This document shows, one piece after another, positions 12,128 through 23,093 of a stretch of DNA of 64,000 nucleotides. Position 1 is the stretch's first letter; each line of letters starts with the position of its first letter. This stretch comes from Patiria pectinifera (lineage: Eukaryota > Echinodermata > Asteroidea > Valvatida > Asterinidae): contig CM057135.1 of NCBI GenBank assembly GCA_029964075.1, positions 8,644,863 through 8,708,862 on the forward strand. The letters run 5' to 3'. A model generated the notes under the pieces. It saw only the letters and a program-made list of their open reading frames with translations. It did not search any database and was not told the DNA's origin. The translations under genes and the position numbers were made by a program.

Positions 12128-14190
12128 AATAACACGCACATGTATATATGTATGCATACACACGTGTAATTCACGTATACAGGTGTGTACATGTACATGT
12201 ATTTGTAATAACATGTAAGGGCTTCTCCACATCTCAACATACATGTATATACATGTCTTTGGTTTAATTAATATGCATATTTTTATACGAACACCTGTTA
12301 TTTAAAAATCATTTATTTCACAAATGATTTCTCTCTAAAATTAATGTCTTCAATGCAATACCTTTGGTGAAATGAATTCATGCTCATGTATTCTCGTGTT
12401 ATTGCAGAATGATAGATAATTACTAATTGAATAGTTAATTAATAAATAATTCATTGACCTGATGTAAAATCCATTGCATTTATGTGCAGAAATCGCACAC
12501 TCTGCCAGCTATCTACATGTCTTCAATACAGTATCTCCCGCGAAACTAGAATTGTTATTTTTGAATGGTAAAATAATTAATTATGCCAACTTTAATTAAT
12601 TATGCAAAAAAAGTATGTAAATCTAATATTGTTATGTTCAGAAACTTCCTACAATGCCATCAAACGATTCTATGATGCCAGTGAGACAGAAAATTTCAAA
12701 GAAAGATTTTTAAATCCCTCAAAAGCTTATTTTTTTGCCTTTTTGGACTAATTAATTATGCAAATTGACATTGAAATTAATTATGAACAACTTAGATTAT
12801 AAATATTGGTGTAAGAAGGCATACTTAACAAGTCTGCCAAATATGGATGAGAAGAAATAAACCATTATGGAGATATGGTAGAAAATATGATGTGATTATG
12901 TGATTTCTTGGTGCCGTGGCCATTATAAAGAGAAACAAAGGATAACCTTTGACCTCTGAGCTGAAAATGAAGCAAATTTACCGTCATTAAAATTCATGTA
13001 TCTCAATAACCCCTAGGGCTATTTTAAATAGTTTTACAGATTCTGAATGCTGAAGCCATGCTCTTTCAAACTAGCTATAATTTACAGCCCAGTATCATGA
13101 ACAAAAAAATCATGGAAAATGCCTATTGGCATGCTGAGGGGGTTTCCAACCGAGAAATCGACCGTGCCTACATTGCAATTGAAAGTTAACCTTGAAATGG
13201 GGGGAAAAAAATCACAGTTTTCCCCATCCCAGAGAATTCATTTTCATTTCGCAAAATGTGAAAGTTTGTCCCCTCAGTGAGAAAAACATGTCACATCTTT
13301 TTCACACAAGTGGGAAAGGTGTTCACGCTTTTTTTTTCCGCACAAGTGCAACAAGTGTACGCAAGTGGTATATAAGCGAGTTTGTAATCGCATGTTTGTT
13401 AATCACAGTTAGCGAAAGAAACCAGAGGTTTGAAACACAACTGCGCATGCGTCGCTTTCTGCCTATTCTTTTTTGGAGACGCTGTGTCAATTTACACCGT
13501 GAATCAATGGCTATAATGTGCACCTGCTTGTTGTAATATAAGCCATCAGACCAACACGGAGTCTAGTTGTAACAATCGTGTATGTGCGACCGCACAGTGG
13601 CGCTTGCCATGCCCGGGGTTCGTCTTAAATTGTGGTCCTGATCGATTCGAGGTGATTTGAGCGTCAATCATCCATATTTTCATGACTTTCACATTAATTA
13701 TGAATACTAAAATGTCCCTCGGTCAGTTTCAAAAAACAGACAGCGTACTTAAAAGGAAAGGTCTACTGGTCATGAAAAGAATTTAACATGGTTCACACGG
13801 ATTTCGCATTCTACTCTGCACCGATTTCCCATAATTTTCCCACCATTTTCGTGGGTTTGTGCGTACTTTTTGAAAGCAACTCTGAAAAATAAATGGACTA
13901 CGAAAAAAAATCAGTATCGCCAGCGCTGCTCAGTGAACGCACTTGGAAACTTGCCATAATGCTCTGCAGCGCGGTGAAAATGTATGCGTGGTATCCCTGT
14001 AAATAACAGGCAGTTCTAGTATCTTTGGTTGTGTAGCATGACATCGTGCTCGGGCTGCGTCCAATGTATGCTTTCAAGATCCGCTTTTACCGACTCGCAG
14101 TGTCCGCACTGGACTTAACTTATCGTCTCGGGAAACGTGACCTGGTCAGTTTTCCTGGGCAGAAGTTGGCAAGTAGAAGAAGTAACCACT
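12128..14190. other. Intergenic AT-rich DNA, no supportable gene
   Basis: Contains several TAATTAATTATGCA-type AT blocks (12570-12790). The longest frame (13192-13536) has no splice context or recognisable protein character. Nothing else stands out. Confidence 0.4.
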
Positions 14191-15665
14191 CCCTTACAGA
14201 AATGTCCCATGAGCATCCCATGGGATTCCTATGGGGTCCCATGGGAATTCCATGGGGTCATCAAGAACACCATGTAAGTTAAAATGATCATCATGGGAAA
14301 TCCATGGGAACACCATGGAGATTGCATGGACAACATGGGAACACCATGGGGATTTTACGAGCTCCATGGGAACACCATTGGGACACCATGGGGATTTTAT
14401 GAGCTCCATGGGAACACCATGGGGATTTTACGGACACCATGGGAACATCATGGGGATTTTATGGGAATCATGGGAACACCATGTGAAATTAATGAACACC
14501 ATGGGAACACCATGGGAATTTATGGACACCATGGGAACACCATGGGAATTTATGGACACCATGGAAACACCATGGCGATTTTATGGACACCATGGGAACA
14601 CCATGGCGATTTTATGGACACCATGGGAACACCATTGGAATTGTATGTCACCATGGGAACACCATGGGGATTTACTGGACACCATGAGAACATCATGGGG
14701 ATTTTAGACACATGGGTACACCATGAGGATTCGGACGCCATGGGAACACCATAATGTGGGTGATATAAATTATGGACACAATGGGAACACAATGGAGATT
14801 TAAAAGGCAGCACGGGGACACTGCCGGGTTATACTGGAAAACATACATGTGCCATGAAAAACCATCATAGACCCAATTGCACTCCCAAGTTATAGGCAAA
14901 CCTTTCTTTGATTTAATTACTTATTGGTCTAGCTGTAAATTTGAATTCAATTAAAAATATTTCCCTTGTGACCATAGAGGTTATCAAGAATTCTATTTGT
15001 TAAGCTGACCATGGGAAACTCCTGTGGATGTTCACCAATTGAACACAATGGGATAAACACCATGGGACACCATGGGATACCATGGACATTTTTGTGAGAA
15101 TCGCTTACAATAACGAGTGTTGTAATTGCACATTTTTGAATTTTTCTGTTGATAAGTGAAGTTAAATGTTGATAAGTGAAGTTAAATGATGCTTACAGTA
15201 TTTTTTTTTATGTGGAAAGTGTGTCATTCAAACTTTGGATAATATTGATTCATTTGTTATTATGGTTGGATATTTATGAGAAAATAAATTGGGAACACTG
15301 TGATAATATGGTACAACTTGACAAGTGGTATGGGAGCAATAATGTGCACTGTAGTCATAGAGTGCATAAGCCACTCCTATTACGTGTAACAATCCCCATC
15401 GGAGTTCCATGATGTACGCGCTTTACCTAATTGGTGAATAGCACTTAACACACAGGGTTAAAATGTATACTAGTTGTTATTGAAAATTACCATGGAGCAA
15501 TAAATCTTTTGAGAAATTAAAGGAAACCATACATGGGAAAAAACCCACACAAAATTTCCCATGGGAAAAATCCCATGCTACATGGTGTCCAATTCACCAT
15601 GCAATTCCCATGGGGTCCCATGGGAAAATTTCCCATGGGAATTACATGGGAGATTTCTGTAAGGG
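14191..15665. mobile_element. TIR element filled with CCATGG palindromes
   Basis: The left end starts CCCTTACAGAAAT (14191-14203) and the right end closes with its exact complement ATTTCTGTAAGGG (15653-15665). The similarity continues imperfectly inward for another 20 bp on both sides, each reaching CCCATGGGA blocks. No convincing target duplication was found (at most CT). The 1.47 kb contain no transposase, so it is a non-autonomous element of unassigned superfamily. Confidence 0.65.
14205..14800. repeat. CCATGG-rich tandem array, about 30-36 bp units
   Basis: Units of the form ACACCATGGGAACACCATGG plus a short AT-rich linker (GATTTTATGG or GAATTTATGG) repeat over about 590 bp, with sparser copies at 15005-15090 and 15530-15650. 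CCATGG and CCCATGGG are self-complementary, so the array is a field of small palindromes. Methionine/tryptophan/histidine-rich open frames on both strands are by-products of the repeat. Confidence 0.85.
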
Positions 15666-15708
15666 CTTGACTCAGGAAAAGTGGCTGAGAGAAAAATGGC
15701 CCAGGCTC

Positions 15709-15786
15709 TCCGCACTGGACTTAAAATGAGAATAGTAACCACAGTCTCGGTATGCTTTAAATTTTTCCCAAAAAGTCCAGTGCGGA
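15709..15786. repeat. Short inverted repeat with 14-bp arms
   Basis: TCCGCACTGGACTT (15709-15722) is exactly complementary to AAGTCCAGTGCGGA (15773-15786), with a 50-nt loop. The same 14-mer also occurs at about 14106, left of the CCATGG element, so it belongs to a dispersed sequence. Confidence 0.8.
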
Positions 15787-16194
15787 CAGGAGTTTTACTG
15801 AAAATTCTATGTATGAATTCACACACGTGTAGATGTAAAATGTACATGTAAAATGTAAATGCACTGAAAGTAGTTCCAGCACAGCCTGCCCAGTGCTGGT
15901 GGTTGTAATTGTTTGGACAAGAGTTTAAGGGTAATTATCTCTGTGGGGAGTACTTAGGGTTGTGTTTACTCAAGGACTCCCCGCTGAGTGTGAATTTGGC
16001 GCGTGAAACTGCCTCAACGTTTTAGAGGGATGTTTCGTCATGTGTTGTAACATGACTTGTGATGACGTCATGATGACTACAATTTTCTTCTGCATGTATA
16101 ACAAATCCCAATATAGGTTACTACCAAGTTTCAACCACATCGGACCGACAGGTGTGTAGGTATAGGCCTCAGAAAAATAACTGTGGTTAAATAC

Positions 16195-16740
16195 ACCGAA
16201 TCTGAGTTTCCCTCCAACGCTTTTAGTTTGTAGGCCTACGTACTTAACCAACCAACTTACAAAATACATCAATTCTGAGTATCCGTGTATTCAATAAGTG
16301 TATAGGAATATATCGTCGTCGTTGTCCACAAAAACAATCAAATCCGTGTTTCTGTCTTAACCGGCGTTGTATGTGAACCAAGCAGCTAACAAAACATATC
16401 AAATATCTGTTTCCCTCAAACGCTTTAGATTGCACGTACTTGCCAACTTACAAAATACATCAATTCTGAGTATCCCTGCATGCAATAAGTGTATGGGTAA
16501 ATATCGTCGTCGTCGTCCACAAAAACAATCAAATCCGTGTTTCTGTCTTATGCAGTGTTGTTTGTGAACCAACCAGCTAACACAACATATCGAATCTGTG
16601 TTTCCCTAAAACGCTTTAGTTTGTACGTACTTGCCAACTTACAAAAAAACATCGTTTCTGAGTATCCCTGTATGCAATTAGTGTATAGGGATATCGTCGT
16701 CGTCGACGTCCACAAAATCAATTAAATCCGTGTTTCCGCC
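16195..16740. repeat. Three diverged tandem copies, about 195-bp unit
   Basis: Landmarks AACGCTTTAG (16216, 16419, 16610), CAATTCTGAGTATCC and ATATCGTCGTCGTCG-CCACAAAA recur in the same order with spacings of 203 and 191 bp. A more degenerate fourth unit may extend to 16870. No coding content. Confidence 0.75.
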
Positions 16741-17157
16741 CATAACACTAAGGTATCGTTTCCCGCCTGCACTAAGAAAACAGTCAATTCCATGTGTCCC
16801 TCTACCGCATTGGTGTACACTGATCAAGGGGCTAACACAACATATCATTTATGAGTCTCCCGCTCAACGTTAGTTTATTCAAACCTTTATTCAATCAAGC
16901 GGCTCATAAATCAGGCCATTTATGCGTTTCCGTGTACGATGTGTACAAACCCTATAGAGAAAAAAATGCACCTTTAATGTTACGTAACTTGACACCTGAT
17001 GACGTCACAATGACGGATTTCATCTAGGACCATCCGTGGGTTGTGGTCTAAGTGTGTGCCAAGTCTGAAGTCGATGAGATTTACAAAAATGCCAAAGTCG
17101 ACTGGTGGAAGAAAAACGTGCACAAACTCTATGGAACATACTGAATACCAAGAAAAA

Positions 17158-17182
17158 CTAGACTTATGTTTGTGGACAAACA
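17158..17182 (-). other. Helitron-like 3' terminus (hairpin + CTAG), minus strand
   Basis: On the minus strand TGTTTGTCCACAAACA (7-bp stem) is followed by 5 nt, CTAG and then T. The upstream minus-strand sequence is CCGAAACAGC, as in the other copies. Confidence 0.55.
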
Positions 17183-17935
17183 CAGGGCTGTTTCGGAAGC
17201 TTTTTGTGACATGTGACATGTGTTCCATCAACTAAGGATGTGTAGTTCTGTTTATAATAAATGGTGGCATATAATATGTGATTCCATTCTCATAGGGCTT
17301 TGAATTATGACGTCACATGTCATATGATGACGTCATGATGATGTCACATTAAGTTCATATATTACTATAATATAATGGTAAAGAACAACTTAGCCAGAGC
17401 ATACGTCGTTGAAAGCAAGTTCACATCTTTCACCAATTTTAAATTACAAGGCACTTCGGGTTTCAACCAGAAGGAAGGGTCACGTGATTTTGCACATATT
17501 AAAAAAATGAAGACCCTCGATAATTCTATCAATTCCCGCTAATCGGACCTGTAGTTCTGGAGATATAGCCCAATCTGTCAGATCTAGCTAAATTCTGCTA
17601 GAAAATGGTCACAACAGAAACATTGCATATAATGTGACGTCACGTGACTCATGATGACGTCACGATGATGTCAATGTTCGGCACAACTTCAGATGCTGGT
17701 CTAAGTATGTGCCAAGTATAAAGTCAATCGGATTGATTTTAGTGCCGGTCCTAAAAAAAGTGTACAAATGCTATGGGCAAAAAATGACTGAAAAAGGAAA
17801 AAAACGAAAAAAAAAAACATCTTAACCAAAACAAAGGCTGTTTCGGCAAAAGTGCCGAAATTGCCAAAAAAAATCTCAACGAAAACAAAGGCTGTTTCAG
17901 CAAAAGTGCCGAAACAGCCAATAAATAATTAAGAA

Positions 17936-18008
17936 ATGGAATGGAATGGAATGGCATGGGACGGGACGGGACGGAATCCCATCCCCATCCCCATCCAATC
18001 CAATCCAA
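17936..18008. repeat. GGAAT / GGGAC / CCATC microsatellite
   Basis: (GGAAT)n passes into (GGGAC)n and then into CCCATC/CCATC/CAATC runs. The two halves are roughly complementary, so the stretch can form an imperfect hairpin. Confidence 0.8.
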
Positions 18009-19766
18009 ATCATTCAAACAACCATAAAGCTAAGAAAGTCTTGCCACATGTACGATCGAGGAAATGCTTTGTGATCACTCAAAATATACTTTCTGTAAAA
18101 ATCCCGAGAAAAACCGTGGTAAATGGTAACCGTGAAGCGGCGAGGCAACACACGAAGCATGGACTTGACTGGCTCCCGATTCACGAATGCTCAGTGCTAT
18201 GACTTTCAATGTTAGTAGCATTGGGGAGGCGGGAACTAACTAGGCCTCAATCATCGCCGCAATCGGCAGCGCGTGCATACGTGCGGCCTCATCTGAAGGG
18301 TGACGTGCACCAAACGTGACGAACGCAATGCACTTTACGCGCACAATGCGCTGTACATCGTTACCCTGGTCTACATGTTGATTGGGTTTTCAGTCCCCAC
18401 CTGATTCCGTGGGTTTTCCCCAGACTATTCTTCCCATAGGATAACACGTGTTTTCGTTCTATAAGTCACTTTTGGACTTTTTTTCAAATCCGATCGACTT
18501 CAAACCTGGCACACACTTAGACCACCATCTGAAAATGTATGCCGAATCATGACTTCATCATGACGTTATCACGTGTCACGTGACGTCATCCTAAAAGAGC
18601 ATACTTTAAGGCCCTATATCTACAGAACGGGAAGTCCGATTTGGTTCAAACTTGATATGCAAGTATTCCGGGACGTGTTATAGACAAAAATTGCAGTGAC
18701 GTCATGATGACGTCATCGTGTGATTTTATATAAATTATTCAATTTCTGGACTTTTTACTCATATCTCATAAACGGAATGCGGTTAATTCGAAATTCTTTT
18801 TGCAACAGGTTCGTTAGGTCAAAGATAGATGCACAAAATTTCGTAAAATGTTTGAGTCATCATGACGTCATCAAAAACGTCATTTTTTGATTCTCATATA
18901 AGGGCATGTCCGATCGTTATGAACCTTGGTGGGTAGGTAGGTATAGATAGCAGCATTCAAAATCTGAAGTGACGTCATCATGACGTCATCATCTGATATT
19001 TTATGAATTTTTCAATTTTAATATTTTCTTAAAATTTTGCAAAAATTATATAAAATATGGTTGGATCGACTTCAAACCTGGCACACACTGATACAACCAT
19101 CTGAAGATGTATGCCGGATCATCGTTTTGAAACTTGGTGGGTAGGTAGGTATAGATAAAAACATTCAAAATCTGACGTGCCGTCATCATGATGTCATTGT
19201 CTGATTTTTAATGAATTTTCAAATTTTAATATTTTCTTCAAATTTTGCAAAAATTATATAAAATACGGTCTGATCGACTTCAAACATGGCACACACTTAG
19301 ACCACCATCTGAAGATTCAGGTCGAATCAAGACAGCATCATGACGTCATCACGTGTCACTTGACATCATCATATAACTGCATAGTTTTAATCCAGAGAAC
19401 CTGAAGTCCGACTGGGTTCAATCTCGGTATGCAGATATTCCAGGAAGTGTTATAGACCAAAAATGCATGATGACGTCACGATGACGTCATCATGTTATTT
19501 TATATGAATTATTCAATATTTGGACCTTTTACTCATATCTAATCGATGGAACGTGGTTAATTCGAAATTCTTTTTTGCAAAAGAATTGTTAGGTCGTAGA
19601 TGGATACAGAAAATTTCAAAAATTTGTGCCGTCATCATGACGTCATAAAAAATGTTTTTTTTACATAGGATGGACACTTTTTGTATAGAATACGCATGTA
19701 CATGTTCATTCGACCTGCATGAAACTCATTTACGGCAGTCATTAATAAAACGGTCGAAACAGCTCA

Positions 19767-19792
19767 GTGTTTGTCCACAAACACATTTCTAG
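19767..19792 (+). other. Helitron-like 3' terminus (hairpin + CTAG)
   Basis: GTGTTTGT-CC-ACAAACAC (19767-19784) is followed by ATTT and CTAG (19789-19792), preceded by CGAAACAGCTCA. The base after CTAG is G here rather than the usual T. Confidence 0.55.
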
Positions 19793-20190
19793 GTTTTTTG
19801 GCTTTCTTTATGTTCTGATATTTTTTCTTTCTTCTTCCTCTTCTTCCACTTCTTTTTTGCACAAAATCTCATAGACTTTGTACACGTTTTTTTCTACACG
19901 CCACTTTTGGCCTTAAAACAATTCCGATTTCCTTCAAACCTGGCGCATACTTAGAACATCGCCTGCAAATTTGTGCCGAATCATTACTTCATGCTGACGT
20001 CACCACGCGATTTATAATAGAAATTGAATATTTAATTTTTCCCATAGACTTTGTACACAGAAATTAAAAAAGAATTGTCGATTTTCAAAGGGCATTTTCG
20101 ACTCTTTGCCAGTTATTCATTTACACCACTCTTTGTCCAAGCAAAGACCCTAGTTCAAACAACATTGTGTAATGATGACGTCATGATGAC

Positions 20191-23093
20191 GTCATCCGGT
20201 GTTAATTTATAGGCAATTGAATTGTGACACTTTTAATATTTAAAAATGCATAAGAAATCAACCGTACGCGTCCGCAGCATTCTGTTGCCGGAAAGTGGTA
20301 GAGTAGGTTGAGGTCTTGATGTCATTCAGTGTGCGTGCAATCACGGGACCCTTGCTTCCGGTCGAAAAAGGCCAAGACCGGAAGTGGCTTATTATTTGAA
20401 AGTGGTAATAGATATAGGTAATAGTCTCTTGGCTGAAAGTATTCTTCAGTCATCTACCGATGACGTCATGCAATCTTCGAGCGCCCTCTAGCGACAGTTT
20501 GAAAATGTTCGAAAATGTATTTTGAATAGATGTCTGTGGCGATGTTTGTCGGAATCGCCTAAATATGAGTGTGTATGATGACCTTGACCCACGTAAGACG
20601 TGTGCAAAGTTTTAGGCGTATGACGTCATCAGACCGGAAGTTATAATGAAAAGACCCTTTTTGCTTTGAAAATTCCTGAAAAATCAACCATGGCAGTTTT
20701 TAAATTAGTGTTTACTTTAATTGTCGATTTAAGGGTAGGTATAAAACATTTCAAAGCTTAGAGGCAATAAGCAAACTCGGACGTGCCCTGCGCACGCTTA
20801 AAACTTCAGGTTGACATTACCTCTGCTTTAAAACATGCACAGGACGTCCACAATGTACATGTACATGCACGTACCTTGTACATATCGTATGTCAGTCAGC
20901 CTTCAGCGCACGTGTTGCCGAGGTCAAATTCCGTCCACAGTGACCGTTTTAGCCGATTCCGGCTAACTTTGACGGATTATATCGTCAGAGTTTTCACGAA
21001 GAGACAATTGTGGCCACGGGGCGTTGAAACATAGTTTTGAGAAAATCGACTTTAAAATTGAACCCTTTTTAAACTGAAGATTTCGCCTACTTTTAGAAGA
21101 CATGTTGATTATTTTTTTTATACCGATAGTAAGCTGAAATCTCACACTTACACATTGTACCAATTGCGAGTCAATAGATCAATTAATTGGGGAGCAATTA
21201 ACGTTCATAGTCAATTGTCTCTTCGTGCAACCTCAAAATTCCACAGGCGATTTGTTTTGCCGGAAAAATTGGCAATGATCCAATGAGGTGTGGAGGATAT
21301 TTATAACACAAAGTTTTGTTTGTTAACAGATTATGGGAAAACGCCCTTCAATTTAACTTTTATATATTCATCCACAGGTTGATCCAGAGAAAACCAAGAT
21401 GCATTGCATACATGTATATATAAATTGAGAATAATAATATTTATAATAAGTGTTTCTCCTTTGGTTTCAGAAAAATGCAGAGCATTTTCTTCAAAACGAG
21501 GGGTAGTTGTCAGTGGTGCTGCCAGATTTTAATAATTATTCTTTTTCCCTTTTTCTTTTGTAGTATAGATGGTATAAGACTTGGTTTGAGTTTAGTGTAA
21601 TCGTCTGTTGCCCGGTCTTTTGTCTATTTACAGCTGTCCATTGCATTCATAGATTTGCATTTCTTTTAGCCGTGGTTATGTAACATGTCGGGGTTTTTCT
21701 TTCATGCATACTGGTACAGGACAGAAGCTTGTAGAGACTCAAACCGACGTGACGCATTAAGCGATAGCTGCAAAATCTTGCCCACATGCAATTTTGCCGA
21801 GTTATTTTTCCGGTTGTGTTGTGCTTCTGAATTCCCACCGAGAGGGTGAAGAACCGTAAGTTGAATATGTTTCACTTTGGGTTTTATTTTCTTAAATATC
21901 CCTGATGTGTATTTTTGTCTACAAAAATCTGTGAATTTTTGCATCCATATGTATGTATTGGAAATGGAATATGACTCGTTCTGGATAGCTGAAATTCCAA
22001 ACCATTGTATTGTGCATTTTTTATTAGAGCTTAGGGTAATATTAGTCTATGTGTAAATTAATTATTTTCATTTATAGACGGCTTTTCACTTTTGGGGAGT
22101 GGCCGAGTACAGACCATATTGCGTACTTTTGTCTGGTTGCTGCCAACTGAGGGCGCCATTGCAACGCAGTCTGCTACCTAGACGTCCCCCCACATTGTAG
22201 CCGGTACTGGAGGTCTCCAGACAGTGCAGAGCCCCAGCGCGGAGGAGTGGCATCGCCTTAGCTTAGCGTGCTTTCCTACCATCACCGGTCCGACTCCTAG
22301 AGAGGAAATTCTCCGTGTCATCCGGATTCTTCTGATCCGGAAGAACCCATTGTTATCTTCACGGAAGAGACTTACTGACGCACCTCCATGACCTGCTCGT
22401 GTCACTTGCGTTAAGTATTTATTCAGCGTCAATTTAATTCATTGTATATTTTTTTTTAGTACTAAGATTGTAATTTGCAAATTGTATTGTGTGAGAAGGA
22501 ATTCTTTAATATTCCCTGACACATGTACTTGTACTGAAAATTGTGCATTTCATTGCCCATAATCCTATTGATTTACACACTGGAGACAAGTGAATGAACA
22601 GTTGTTACTACTAGCGAGTTTTATTGTTCGTCACTGAATATAATTTTAATATCGATATTTGTTTGGATAATTCCGGAGATAGATTTGGAATTCAAAATTG
22701 TACTTGTCTTTTTCCTGAAAACCAAATTTAGGCAAGTACTCCATTGTTGTTCAGAAGAGAGGTTGCAACCTAAATCTTAATAGTGTTAATTGGACATAAC
22801 TTGCATCACCTGTACATTGTAGTTACTCTGTTTATATTCATGTATGTACCTGAATGATCAGATGATGGTGATAGTGTGACATTTTGTGTTTATTTACATC
22901 ACCAGTGCACACTGTAATTTGGGAGTTTAATCCGTGTTCATTGATTGATTATTGTCTTGTATATATTAAATTATTTTCTTGATTTACTTCATATTTAAAT
23001 CTTGTGTCTGTGATAAATTATTTTGCTTCCTCACTTGGGTAGGTCAGCAAGCCCAAACTTGATTTTTTGACTTTTTCTAGTCTAGCCGTGACA
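20191..23093 (+). repeat. 2.9-kb tandem unit, copy 1 (A 1093 bp + B 1810 bp)
   Basis: Runs from GTCATCCGGTGTTAAT to TCTAGCCGTGACA. Part A (20191-21283) also occurs, diverged, in the dispersed repeats at 28431, 33948 and 57745, where its left neighbour is the same TGATGACGTCATCC. Part B (21284-23093) is found only in this array. No credible gene: the 83-aa frame at 20783 is retained only because the DNA itself is copied. Confidence 0.9.
21284..23093. mobile_element. Segment B: TG...CA-bounded insert, possible solo LTR
   Basis: B begins TGAGGTGTGG and ends GCCGTGACA. Read on the minus strand it begins TGTCACGGCTAGAC, a start common among Gypsy-type LTRs. It has no open frame, primer-binding site or flanking short target duplication, so the LTR reading is a hypothesis. 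Repeated at 24187-25980 with differences mainly in homopolymer lengths. Confidence 0.35.

Larger units (their letters stand above)
16930..20190. mobile_element. Cluster of dispersed TGACGTCA-bearing repeats (Helitron-like, non-autonomous)
   Basis: The block is built of related pieces carrying CGACTTCAAACCTGGCACAC, CTTAGACCACCATCTGAAGA and repeated ATGACGTCATC motifs. The left pieces (16980-17230) lie on the minus strand, most of the rest on the plus. Two copies of the hairpin-plus-CTAG terminus are present (17158-17182 minus, 19767-19792 plus). There is no protein-coding content. Assignment to Helitrons rests on the terminus structure only. Confidence 0.5.

Noticed and set aside
14284-14754. 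Met/Trp/His-rich 156-aa frame and overlapping frames on both strands
   Set aside because: Product of the CCATGG repeat; all frames look alike and none has gene context.
20783-21034. 83-aa plus-strand frame conserved in three copies (also 23686 and 26573)
   Set aside because: Conserved only because the whole 2.9-kb DNA unit is duplicated; no splice or domain support, and the diverged relatives at 28.5 and 57.8 kb do not keep the frame.
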